This document shows positions 52,178 to 60,052 of a stretch of 64,000 nucleotides of DNA, one piece after another. Made by a program: the position numbers and the translations under genes. Location of the stretch: contig CABXWB010000001.1 in the NCBI GenBank assembly GCA_902515745.1, positions 124,001-188,000 of the forward strand, written 5' to 3'. Source of the DNA: an uncultured Alphaproteobacteria bacterium (lineage in GTDB: Bacteria > Pseudomonadota > Alphaproteobacteria > HIMB59 > GCA-002718135). Each line of letters opens with the position of its first letter. Position 1 is the first letter of the stretch. The notes beneath the pieces are model-generated. The model saw nothing but the letters and a program-made list of their open reading frames with translations, ran no database searches and was not told where the DNA came from.

Positions 52178-53152
52178 TTACTTTTTATTTTGAATATTTG
52201 AGTAAAGCCAAGGACAGTCAATAAATAATGGGGCTTGCTTTCCTTGTGAAGCGGTATCTAATCTTTTTTCTCTAAATTTAAGTCTATCTTCATCTGACAT
52301 ATAGAGTCTTTCATGCCCCCAAAAGCTAGGACCTTCAAATGTCTCTATTGGTTTCCATGTTTTGGGATCTATAATTCTTCCTCCCCAGCCATTTTCAATA
52401 AAAAAACCTGAAGGTGTATGAGAATAAAATGAGGTCATATAATCATTTGTATGTCTACCTAAAGTATAAGCAATAGTATCATCTTTATATTGCAAAAGAT
52501 CATATCCCTGGCCAACATCATCAAGGCTATTATATTCAACCATGAAGTGATGGAAGCCTTCTCGACCAGATCCAAAGAAAGCAAAACTGTGATGCCTACC
52601 GTTAACGTGAAAAAAACAAAGTGAGATTGGTGTATTACTATAATCGCTAATTTTAAAATCTAATATATCTGTATAAAAAGGTATCAGAGATTTTACATCT
52701 TTGACATGGATTACAATATGCCCCATTCCATAAGGACCAGTTTTAAAACCTGATATCGGACGCCCAGGTATAAACGGATCTTCATCTTTCATCGGTCCAT
52801 AAACAATTTCTATTCTGTTACCTTGAGGATCGTGAAAAAAAATTAGTTCCTCTACAAATCTTTTGTCACATAAATTTTTATCAGCATAAATAACATCAAT
52901 GTTATTTTTCTGGAGTCTAGTTGCATACATTTCAATGTCATCTTTGGACTCAACTTCCCAACCCATAAATGCCATGTTGTCTCCTGTGTCACCAGTAATA
53001 GCAAGTCGCTGTTTGTGATCATCCATTCTAAAACTAAGGGTACCTTTAGCACGATCAACTTGCTGCATGCCCAAACATTTCTGGGTGTATTCTGACCAGT
53101 CTTCTATTTTGTCTGAATTAACACCTATGTAACTTAAAGAATTTATTGCCAT
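52178..53152 (-). CDS. type I extradiol ring-cleavage dioxygenase (BphC-like, VOC fold)
   Basis: A 324-residue two-domain VOC protein. The catalytic C-terminal domain has the Fe(II) facial triad: H145 in YGMGHIVIHV, a His in GFHHFMVEY (201/202) and E253 in GFFIENGWGG. This is the 2,3-dihydroxybiphenyl 1,2-dioxygenase layout. The N-terminal domain begins LSYIGVNSDKIEDW. It would cleave the catechol made by the neighbouring monooxygenase. A strong stem-loop lies only five bases upstream of its start codon and no Shine-Dalgarno sequence is visible, so translation may depend on RNA structure or coupling to dctP. Confidence 0.88.
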   Translation of the reverse strand: MAINSLSYIGVNSDKIEDWSEYTQKCLGMQQVDRAKGTLSFRMDDHKQRLAITGDTGDNMAFMGWEVESKDDIEMYATRLQKNNIDVIYADKNLCDKRFVEELIFFHDPQGNRIEIVYGPMKDEDPFIPGRPISGFKTGPYGMGHIVIHVKDVKSLIPFYTDILDFKISDYSNTPISLCFFHVNGRHHSFAFFGSGREGFHHFMVEYNSLDDVGQGYDLLQYKDDTIAYTLGRHTNDYMTSFYSHTPSGFFIENGWGGRIIDPKTWKPIETFEGPSFWGHERLYMSDEDRLKFREKRLDTASQGKQAPLFIDCPWLYSNIQNKK

Positions 53153-53157
53153 TTTTT

Positions 53158-53185
53158 TGAGCCTATAAAAATATTTATAGGCTCA
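53158..53185 (-). terminator. stem-loop between dctP and the dioxygenase gene (no U-tract)
   Basis: A 12-bp perfect stem, TGAGCCTATAAA / TTTATAGGCTCA, with a 4-base loop lies 17 bases after the dctP stop and five bases before the dioxygenase ATG. It is followed by A residues and not T, so it is probably an mRNA stabiliser or a translation-affecting structure and not a terminator. Confidence 0.7.
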
Positions 53186-53202
53186 CAATATATTGTTTTT
53201 AA

Positions 53203-54222
53203 CTAGCCATCAATATCTGCGATAACTTCTCTCGCTCTATTTAAAACAGCCTGCCCGTCTAATCCTTTACCTTGCATTTCATCAAGCCACTCAGACTCAA
53301 CTGGAGCAAGTATAGATTTATATTCGGCTAAAACATCATCAGATGCAATGGTAATTACATGACCATCTAATCCCATTACTTCATCTTTCATTTTAGCATT
53401 TTGAGCATCAATTAAGCTTGCAGCCCAATCACCAAAAGCATGACCACTATTATTATCAATGACTTTTTTTAGATTATCAGGAAGACTATTATATTTATCT
53501 TCATTCATTATTAATCCAAATGTTGCATTACTAATATTTAACTCAGTATGATACTTTGTTACATCCTGTAATCTAAATGATCCAATTGCGGTGTAAGGAA
53601 ATGGTGTCCCATCAAGCACTCCTTTTTGAAGAGCTTCTTGAGTTCCAGGAGCAGGAACTTTAACTCCAGTAGCTCCAAGTTTTGCAAGAATATCAGCTAC
53701 CATTTTACTAGGAACTCTGATTTTTTTACCAGCAAAGTCAGATGGATTTACAACATTATCTTCTTTCATATGAATATGGTACCCAGGATTAGAGTGAAGG
53801 CCTATTAATTTAATACCTTCCATTTCTTTATCTAGATAACCCTCATCATATAAAATATTTAATGCTTTTGAACCTGCTGCAGAGGTTTTAGTTAAGAATG
53901 GTAATTCAATTACTGAACTTAAAGGAAATTGTCCTCCAATATAACCAAGAACAGTCCAAGAAATATCAGCTACTCCTCCTTTAACAATATCATATTGTTT
54001 GGGTGGTCCCCCTAATACTCCTCCAGCAAAAACTTTTACATCAAGTTCTCCACCAGATTCCATATTTACTTTCTCTGCCCAAGCAGCCAAAATTTTATCA
54101 GCTATAAATGCCTTAGGTGGTTCGAAAGTTGCTAATTTAAGTTCTATTGAGTCTGCCGATGCAGAAGAAATAAAACCAAAAGTAAAAACTCCAAACAAAA
54201 AAGCTATTAAAGTTTTTTTCAT
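53203..54222 (-). CDS. dctP: TRAP transporter substrate-binding protein DctP
   Basis: The periplasmic receptor of a TRAP transporter, 339 residues with a Sec signal peptide cleaved after SSASA. KLATFEPPKAFIADKILAAWAEKV starts the fold. The carboxylate-binding Arg is probably in FAGKKIRVPSKMVADILAKLGA, and PFPYTAIGSFRLQDVTKYHTE is typical. A GGGAGG precedes the start. It is encoded on the minus strand, while the membrane genes dctQ and dctM are on the plus strand, divergent across the FAH-family gene. The ligand is probably an organic acid, perhaps an aromatic one given the catabolic genes next to it. Confidence 0.92.
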   Translation of the reverse strand: MKKTLIAFLFGVFTFGFISSASADSIELKLATFEPPKAFIADKILAAWAEKVNMESGGELDVKVFAGGVLGGPPKQYDIVKGGVADISWTVLGYIGGQFPLSSVIELPFLTKTSAAGSKALNILYDEGYLDKEMEGIKLIGLHSNPGYHIHMKEDNVVNPSDFAGKKIRVPSKMVADILAKLGATGVKVPAPGTQEALQKGVLDGTPFPYTAIGSFRLQDVTKYHTELNISNATFGLIMNEDKYNSLPDNLKKVIDNNSGHAFGDWAASLIDAQNAKMKDEVMGLDGHVITIASDDVLAEYKSILAPVESEWLDEMQGKGLDGQAVLNRAREVIADIDG

Positions 54223-54307
54223 TTTGCGTCCTCCCTTAAAAGATGTCTGAGGCTAACTGCTATGAAAAAAAATGTCTATATTTTATTTATTTAATTTATT
54301 ATCAGTA

Positions 54308-55162
54308 TTAAATAACTTCGTTTTGGAGAGTATTGGATAAAGTTCCAATCTCTGAAATGGAAATATCTACTTTATCACCCTCTTTAAGATAAATCGGAGG
54401 ATTTCTTTTAAATCCTACACCACCAGGGGTACCAGTTACTAATACATCTCCTGCTCTCCAGGGAAGTGCTTTTGAGACATAAGAAATTAAAAAGGGAAGA
54501 TCGAAAATTAACTGACTCAAAGAAGCGCTCTGCATTACTTCACCGTTTAAGAATGTTTCAATTGTTAGTTTTTTATAATCATCTATGTCTTGAGCCATCA
54601 CCATATGAGGTCCAAAACTTCCAGTTTTTTTAAAATTTTTTCCCATTCCAAAGGTTGATTTTGTATGGCGTTGCCAATCTCTAACTGATCCATCATTGTA
54701 ACAAGAATAGCCAGCGATACAATCTAAGGCATTATCTTCATTGATATGACTTCCTGTATCTTTCATTATCAGAGCCATTTCACCTTCAAAGTCAAGTTTA
54801 TCAGATACTTTAGGTATTATCATATCTTGTAAATGAGCAGTTTGACTATCTTTAAATCGTTGAAAAGTTACTGGATTATCTGCAACTGTCTTTTCAGTTT
54901 CTTTAACATGATCATGATAATTTAAACCAACACATATAATTTTGCTGGGATTAGGAATTACAGGTAAAAGTTTTATGGAACTAAGATCAATTTCTCCAGG
55001 GTTATTCTTTGCGTAATTTCTTCCCTCTTCAAGACCATTTGATTTAATTAATTCTTTTAGAGAATTTGTATTATTAATTTGTCCTGTTAGATCTGTAACT
55101 TTATTGTCGGAAACTATTCCAAATCTTTCTTCATTATTAATTAAAAAGGAAATATAATTCAT
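54308..55162 (-). CDS. fumarylacetoacetate hydrolase family protein (ring-cleavage product hydrolase candidate)
   Basis: A 284-residue FAH-fold protein. Metal ligands are in DFEGEMALIMKD, and ICVGLNYHDHVKET and PWRAGDVLVTGTPGGVGF are family motifs. It differs clearly from the FAH protein at 45150. It is the first minus-strand gene of the dctP-dioxygenase-monooxygenase group, so it may hydrolyse or decarboxylate the ring-cleavage product in place of an MhpC-type hydrolase, which is absent. A 2-keto-pentenoate hydratase or fumarylpyruvate hydrolase activity would also fit. Confidence 0.85.
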   Translation of the reverse strand: MNYISFLINNEERFGIVSDNKVTDLTGQINNTNSLKELIKSNGLEEGRNYAKNNPGEIDLSSIKLLPVIPNPSKIICVGLNYHDHVKETEKTVADNPVTFQRFKDSQTAHLQDMIIPKVSDKLDFEGEMALIMKDTGSHINEDNALDCIAGYSCYNDGSVRDWQRHTKSTFGMGKNFKKTGSFGPHMVMAQDIDDYKKLTIETFLNGEVMQSASLSQLIFDLPFLISYVSKALPWRAGDVLVTGTPGGVGFKRNPPIYLKEGDKVDISISEIGTLSNTLQNEVI

Positions 55163-55199
55163 AGTTTTGTATGTTATTGTTATATACTGATAATTCTAT
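55163..55199. promoter_or_regulatory. 37-bp divergent promoter region of the TRAP/ring-cleavage locus
   Basis: The FAH-family gene and dctQ start codons face away from each other across only 37 bases of A/T-rich DNA. A GATAAT preceded by T lies about six bases before the dctQ ATG and would give a leaderless or nearly leaderless dctQ mRNA. The opposite strand has a TATAAC-like box about 20 bases before the FAH start. There is no room for a separate operator, so any regulator would affect both directions. Confidence 0.4.
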
Positions 55200-55685
55200 A
55201 TGCAAGCGAAAATAGATAAGATATTCAATTATTCTGCAATTGGTGCTTGTATAGTTTTATTTTTTTTAGCTGTTCTTACTTTTTGTGATGTCTTTGGCAG
55301 AAGATTTCTAAACTCACCTGTAATGGGAACAATTGAAATAGTTGAAGTAGGAATGGCTTTGGTTGCGTTTTTAGCAATGCCAAGAGCATTTTTTTTAAAC
55401 TCTCATGTATCAGCTGATTTTATAAATCAAATTGATAATAATTTATTAAAAAAAATTATTATTATTTTAAAATTTATATTCATGATTTCTATTATGTCCA
55501 TGATGGCGTATGCAACTACTTTAAGTGCATTAGAATTTACTAACAATGGAAGAGTTACACTTGAGCTTGAATTATATTTTTATCCTTTCTTTTATGTAAT
55601 TGCAGCAGCAATGTGGATTAGCGTCTTGGCTATAATTTTATGGTTCATTAAAAGTGTATTCGAGGAATTCAGCAAAGAGGTGTAA
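55200..55685 (+). CDS. dctQ: TRAP transporter small permease DctQ
   Basis: The 161-residue small membrane subunit, with four hydrophobic segments. CDVFGRRFLNSPVMGTIEIVEVGM near residue 30 is the DctQ signature, and PRAFFLNSHVSADF follows. It links the receptor DctP to the large permease. Its stop overlaps the dctM start by one base (TAATG). Confidence 0.92.
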   Translation: MQAKIDKIFNYSAIGACIVLFFLAVLTFCDVFGRRFLNSPVMGTIEIVEVGMALVAFLAMPRAFFLNSHVSADFINQIDNNLLKKIIIILKFIFMISIMSMMAYATTLSALEFTNNGRVTLELELYFYPFFYVIAAAMWISVLAIILWFIKSVFEEFSKEV

Positions 55686-56992
55686 TGGATTATGATCCAA
55701 TCATAAATGGTGGTTTAGCATTTGCTGCAGTCTTAGCTTTGATGGCATTAAATATTCCTATTGGAATTTCAATGTTAGTTGTAGGATTTATTGGTTTTGC
55801 TTTCATTTCAGGTTTTGATCCAGCAATTCTTGTTTTAGGTTTTGCTCCATATGAAGCTGTATCAAAATATTCACTTTCTGTTATGCCATTATTTGTTCTT
55901 ATGGGTAACTTGGCTAACAGCGCTAATTTATCTAGAAACTTATATGATGCTGCTTATGCAGTAGTTGGTCATTATAAAGGTGGATTGGCTATGTCTACTG
56001 TGGGAGCTTGTGGTGGTTTTGGAATGATCTGTGGTTCATCGATTGCTACAGCGGCAACTATGGCACAAATGGCAGGACCAGAAATGAAAAGGCATGGCTA
56101 CAGTGAAGCTCTTATAAGTGGTTCAATAGCTTCTGGCGGAACTTTGGGAATTATTATTCCTCCAAGTGTTATGTTAGTTATTTACGCTTATTTAACTGAA
56201 CAATCAGTTCAAGAACTTTTCTTTGCAGCTCTAATTCCAGGAGCAATTGCAGTGGTGCTCTATATGATAACAATTAGAATTTTTCTTTATATCTATCCAT
56301 CACATGGTGGTTATGGAAAAAAAATGCCTATCAATGAAAGACTTGCTGCAATATGGAAAGTAATTCCAATTTTTTTTATTTTTGTTGTTATCATGGCAGG
56401 CTTATACTTAGGATTTTTTACGGCAACAGAAAGTGCTGCTGTTGGAGTAATATTAGTTATCATTCTCATTTTTCTTAAAGGTGATTTAACAATTAAGATG
56501 TTAACTGACGCAACTTGGTCTACTATAAGAACAGTTGGCTCATTATATTTAATAGTTGTTGGTGCTAGTATGTTCAACTTTCTTATTACAGTCACTCAAA
56601 TGCCTTTTACTGTTGTTGATTTTATAGATAGTCTAGCTCTAACACCACTTGGTATAATTTTAGTTATTTGTGCAATTTATATTGTTCTTGGAACTTTAAT
56701 GGACTCACTAGCAATGTTATTTTTAACTATTCCAGTTTTCTATCCAGTAATTGTTGACGCTGGTATTGATCCAGTATGGTTTGGAATTTTTGCTGTGATT
56801 GTTGTTGAGCTTGGTCTTGTATCACCTCCAGTTGGAATGAATCTTTTTGTAATTAAAGGTGTAATGCAATCTACTCCTTTAAAAACAATTTGGTTTGGAA
56901 CTGTGCCTTTTTTATTTGCAGATATGATAAGAGTAGCACTAATAATTATTTTTCCTGCGATATGTCTATATTTACCAAGTTTGATGAATTGA
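55685..56992 (+). CDS. dctM: TRAP transporter large permease DctM
   Basis: The 435-residue ion-coupled permease with about 12 membrane segments. ALNIPIGISMLVVGFIGFAF at the start, GFGMICGSSIATAATMAQMAGPEM, GTLGIIIPPSVMLVIYA and ELGLVSPPVGMNLFVIKG are all standard DctM motifs. It uses a sodium or proton gradient instead of ATP. It ends at the base before the convergent sulfatase stop, with no intergenic space. Confidence 0.94.
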   Translation: MDYDPIINGGLAFAAVLALMALNIPIGISMLVVGFIGFAFISGFDPAILVLGFAPYEAVSKYSLSVMPLFVLMGNLANSANLSRNLYDAAYAVVGHYKGGLAMSTVGACGGFGMICGSSIATAATMAQMAGPEMKRHGYSEALISGSIASGGTLGIIIPPSVMLVIYAYLTEQSVQELFFAALIPGAIAVVLYMITIRIFLYIYPSHGGYGKKMPINERLAAIWKVIPIFFIFVVIMAGLYLGFFTATESAAVGVILVIILIFLKGDLTIKMLTDATWSTIRTVGSLYLIVVGASMFNFLITVTQMPFTVVDFIDSLALTPLGIILVICAIYIVLGTLMDSLAMLFLTIPVFYPVIVDAGIDPVWFGIFAVIVVELGLVSPPVGMNLFVIKGVMQSTPLKTIWFGTVPFLFADMIRVALIIIFPAICLYLPSLMN

Positions 56993-58576
56993 TTACCAAA
57001 CTCCTATCATTACACCACCTTCACTTTTGACATCCTGACCTTTTAAAACAAATTTTTCTTCAACAGTAAGTAAGTTTTTTCTATTAATTAGTCTTTTTAA
57101 TAATAAGTCTTTTAATTCTGTTCTAATTTTTTCATAATCCTGATCTTGTCCTAAATCTTTAAATTCATTAGGGTCTCTTTCGAGGTTGAAGAGTTGGGGA
57201 CTAAAACCTTTGTAATAAATATATTTCCATTTTTCAGTTCTTATCATAAATGCTCTGGCTTCATGTGGACCTAATTCTAATTCATCTCTTGCTGAATGAA
57301 GCCCATAATCAATCTCACTAAATACAGACTTACGCCAATCATCTAATTGATTACCTCTTATTATGGGCAATAGTGATCTTCCTTCAAGTCTATGAGTGCT
57401 TGTTGAACAATTAAGTGCTTCTAAAAAAGTTGGTAAAAGATCAATAGACTCGACAAGTTTATTTTCTCTTTGACCTCTAGTAGGATCAGCATTATCTGAT
57501 GGGTCGTAAATAATAAGAGGGACTTTCACACTTTGTTCATGAAATAGTTCTTTTTCTCCTAGCCAATGATCTCCAAGATAATCACCATGATCAGAAGTAA
57601 AAACAATCATAGTGTTTTGAAAAAGTTTATTTTGTTCCATGAATTCAAATAATCTTCCAAGGTTGTCGTCAATTTGTTTAATTAAGCCCATATATCCAGT
57701 TATTACAGCCTCTCTAACTTCCTTTTTTGAAAATACCTTAGATACGCGAGCATTTGTAAAAGCTCGATAAACTGCATGTTGAATATTTTTTTCTTTTTCA
57801 TCTCTTACAACTTCATAAAATTGATTTGGTGAATACATATTGTGGTATGGAGAAGGAGCGATATAAGGCCAATGTGGTTTTATAAAAGATAAATGAAGCA
57901 TCCATTGATCATCTTTATTTTCATTCATAAAATCTATAGCTCTATTAGTCATGTATGCTGTTTCAGAATGCTCTTCATGAATTCTTGCTTGCTTATTTGA
58001 GTTTCTTAATTTCCATCCACTTAGTAAATCACCATTTGGTCCTTCAGCAGAATTAGCCCAAGTTTCCCATGGATTATCTCCTTCATAACCCAGACTATTT
58101 AGCCATTTGTTATAAGTTAATGCTGTTGAGTAATTTTTAACCCAGTTGTTTGGATGTAATCCATCATCTCTTTCATAAGGATCAAAACCAGGTTCACTTA
58201 CTATCATGCCAATATCTGTTTCTTTTGTTAAACCTAATCTTTCCATCCCATCCTTATCAGGCTTCATGTGAGTTTTTCCAACAACTGCCGTTTTGATATT
58301 ATCTTTTCTTAAATAATCACCTATAGTTAGCTCACCAATCGGAAGTGGAACTTGATTAAGTGTTGCTCCATGACTAAAGACTGTTCTACCAGTGTAAAAA
58401 GAAGCTCGTGAGGGACCACAAATTGGAGATTGTACAAAAGCTGATTCAAACAAAAGACCTTCTTTTGCAAGTTTATCAATATTCGGAGTTTTAAGATATG
58501 GATGTCCATAACATGACAAATAATCCCATCTAAGTTGATCAGCCATGATAAATAAAATATTTTTTGTTTTTTTCAT
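56993..58576 (-). CDS. sulfatase (CGPSR type, no signal peptide)
   Basis: The sixth sulfatase, 527 residues, with C53 in SPICGPSRASFYTGRTV. The N-terminus is NILFIMADQLRWDYLSCYG. FTSDHGDYLGDHWLGEKELFHEQSVKVPLI carries the second metal site, and LFNLERDPNEFKDLG marks the C-terminal domain. Close relatives of this arrangement include choline-sulfatase-like and phosphonate-monoester-hydrolase-like enzymes, so the substrate need not be a sugar. It lies 21 bases after the DUF1330 gene and is not linked to a sugar transporter. Confidence 0.92.
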   Translation of the reverse strand: MKKTKNILFIMADQLRWDYLSCYGHPYLKTPNIDKLAKEGLLFESAFVQSPICGPSRASFYTGRTVFSHGATLNQVPLPIGELTIGDYLRKDNIKTAVVGKTHMKPDKDGMERLGLTKETDIGMIVSEPGFDPYERDDGLHPNNWVKNYSTALTYNKWLNSLGYEGDNPWETWANSAEGPNGDLLSGWKLRNSNKQARIHEEHSETAYMTNRAIDFMNENKDDQWMLHLSFIKPHWPYIAPSPYHNMYSPNQFYEVVRDEKEKNIQHAVYRAFTNARVSKVFSKKEVREAVITGYMGLIKQIDDNLGRLFEFMEQNKLFQNTMIVFTSDHGDYLGDHWLGEKELFHEQSVKVPLIIYDPSDNADPTRGQRENKLVESIDLLPTFLEALNCSTSTHRLEGRSLLPIIRGNQLDDWRKSVFSEIDYGLHSARDELELGPHEARAFMIRTEKWKYIYYKGFSPQLFNLERDPNEFKDLGQDQDYEKIRTELKDLLLKRLINRKNLLTVEEKFVLKGQDVKSEGGVMIGVW

Positions 58577-58597
58577 TATATAATTTCAGTTCAATTT

Positions 58598-58894
58598 TTA
58601 ATATTCGACACCCTCTGTAATAATTAAGGAACGATCACAAACTTGTGAGTTAAGATATTTTTTAGCGACAGCATATTCATTAGAATTATAGAATTTTTCT
58701 GCATCCTTTAGTGATGGAAACTCTGCTATTACTACACGGTTAATCATCTTTCCTTCAAGATTTTTTATTTTTCCACCTCTACTAATAATTTTTGCTCCAG
58801 CTTTTAAAAGAGCTGGTCCTGCTAAATCTGCATATTTTTTGTACTCATCTTGGTTTTTCACATCAACCGTTCCAACCCAATATGCTTTTGGCAT
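58598..58894 (-). CDS. DUF1330 family protein
   Basis: A 98-residue DUF1330 protein, a dimeric alpha-beta barrel related to NIPSNAP and monooxygenase-like folds. KAYWVGTVDVKNQDEYKKYADLAGP opens it, and RVVIAEFPSLKDAEKFYNSNEY is the family core. Its biochemical role is unknown. A GGAGG-like Shine-Dalgarno precedes the start and it probably forms a two-gene unit with the downstream sulfatase, since the gap is only 21 bases. Confidence 0.88.
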   Translation of the reverse strand: MPKAYWVGTVDVKNQDEYKKYADLAGPALLKAGAKIISRGGKIKNLEGKMINRVVIAEFPSLKDAEKFYNSNEYAVAKKYLNSQVCDRSLIITEGVEY

Positions 58895-59168
58895 TAAAAC
58901 CTCCTGTAGTTATATTTAAATATTATAAAAAAAATCATTATGAAATTTTTGTATTATTAAATTTATTTTTATTTTTTGAAAATATTAACATAAATAAAAA
59001 TTTACACTTGGTAAAAAAAACGAGCAACTAAGTACTTTTATTTTGTGCACTGATATTGTTGATATATTTTAATTTAAAAACGTTGACCTATGGTTGACTT
59101 ATGCTCTGATTTATTCAATTAACTTAATAGACTTAGCTTTCAAAACCAAGTAATACATTGAAAATAAT

Positions 59169-59232
59169 ATGGGAGTATGGCGGAACTGGTAGACGCGCCG
59201 GATTCAAAATCATGTCACTTCGGTGGTGTGGG
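59169..59232 (+). pseudogene. truncated tRNA-Leu copy (pseudo-tRNA)
   Basis: This 64-base segment matches the 5' portion of the intact tRNA-Leu(CAA) at 60051-60114 with only two mismatches, both in the 3' side of the anticodon stem (CCGG becomes CATG), which break that stem. Identity begins just before the mature 5' end and stops in the T-stem. No T-loop, 3' acceptor strand or CCA follows, so it cannot form a functional tRNA. It is a duplication remnant, possibly an old integration or gene-conversion scar. Confidence 0.85.
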
Positions 59233-59389
59233 CATTATTAATACTGACTGTACAACCAAAAAATATTCCTAAGATAATTTTAATATAAAATTTCTTGCCT
59301 TGTTGTTGCTCTACAGTTCTAAAAAATGAGAACTTATGGCGTTTATTAAAAGACGAAAATAAAAAAAACTTAATTTGATAATATTTTTT

Positions 59390-59414
59390 ATGTGTCGGAT
59401 AACATCCGACACAT
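59390..59414. terminator. stem-loop downstream of the lipoprotein gene
   Basis: An 11-bp perfect stem, ATGTGTCGGAT / ATCCGACACAT, with a 3-base loop. It lies 16 bases after the minus-strand lipoprotein stop. A T-rich stretch flanks it on the plus-strand side (TTTATTA), while the minus-strand exit is A-rich, so its strength as a terminator for the lipoprotein gene is uncertain. It could instead end a transcript that reads the tRNA remnant. Confidence 0.6.
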
Positions 59415-59430
59415 TTATTAGGGTCTAAAT

Positions 59431-59787
59431 TTATTCAAATCCACACTTTTTTTGAGTTGCAACTTCTTGAAGTGCATTTACTTCACCTTTTAAGCGTCTA
59501 TACTCTTCAGCCTCAGGCCCATCATTTCCTTCAAGGAAAAGTAATGTTGGCCAAAATAAAAATAATCCTACTCCAGTCTGCCATGCATCTGCATCTGCCT
59601 CATCTTTTAATTTACTATATAATTGAGACAACCTTGTATTTTTAGTTCTAAGACCGGTTTCTACTTGAGCACAATCATAACTTGAGTAAGCTGCTGGTGA
59701 TACATATATAGCCCCTATATCATCAGGTTGACTTGCACATGAAAAAACGAAGAATGTTAGCAATAATATTGAAGCTATTTTTTTCAT
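59431..59787 (-). CDS. small lipoprotein of unknown function
   Basis: A 118-residue protein with a lipoprotein signal peptide (KKIASILLLTFFVFSCAS, lipobox VFSC), so the mature protein is lipid-anchored at Cys17. The mature part has YVSPAAYSSYDCAQVE, a helical region rich in charged residues, a short hydrophobic patch (GVGLFLFWPTLLFLEG) and the ending RLKGEVNALQEVATQKKC. The two further cysteines, one early and one near the end, may form a disulfide. It resembles small periplasmic lipoproteins common in marine alphaproteobacteria, with no assigned role. A strong Shine-Dalgarno precedes the start. It stands alone between the tRNA remnant and the intact tRNA. Confidence 0.85.
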   Translation of the reverse strand: MKKIASILLLTFFVFSCASQPDDIGAIYVSPAAYSSYDCAQVETGLRTKNTRLSQLYSKLKDEADADAWQTGVGLFLFWPTLLFLEGNDGPEAEEYRRLKGEVNALQEVATQKKCGFE

Positions 59788-60040
59788 TTATCCTCCTAAA
59801 TAATCAAATTCTAATATTATTGAGCTTTTATAAAAATAACAACAATTTTAGTATTTAGATTTAAAATCTAGTTAATTTTATATTAATTTGGTAAATTGAT
59901 ATCCATTAAATTATTAAATATTTTCTTTTTTAAATTTCTTTTTCTATTAAATATTAGATCTATTTTTATTATTTGTTTGAGTTTAATATTAAAGTTTGAT
60001 TAAATACCTTGAGAGATTTAATTAGATTAAGCTATTTCTT

Positions 60041-60046
60041 TATAAT
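60041..60046 (+). promoter_or_regulatory. -10 box of tRNA-Leu
   Basis: A perfect TATAAT lies six bases before the mature 5' end of the tRNA, so transcription would start at or next to the tRNA itself. A weak -35 candidate (TTTAAT) sits 18 bases upstream. The corresponding region of the degenerate tRNA copy has no such box. Confidence 0.5.
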
Positions 60047-60052
60047 TTACAT

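Larger units (their letters stand above)
58895..59430. other. 536-bp gene-free stretch containing a tRNA remnant and a stem-loop
   Basis: This is the longest stretch without a protein gene. It is strongly A/T rich and holds the promoter side of the DUF1330 gene, the degenerate tRNA-Leu copy at 59169-59232 and a strong hairpin at 59390-59414. The ORF called on the plus strand at its left end has no coding character. The segment from 59233 to 59389 shows no feature I recognise beyond a weak ACTGTACAAC/GTTG...TACAGT partial inverted repeat. Confidence 0.6.

Noticed and set aside
58792-59031. 79-aa plus-strand ORF over the DUF1330 5' end and intergenic DNA
   Set aside because: It is antisense to the start of a recognised gene and then runs through low-complexity A/T DNA.
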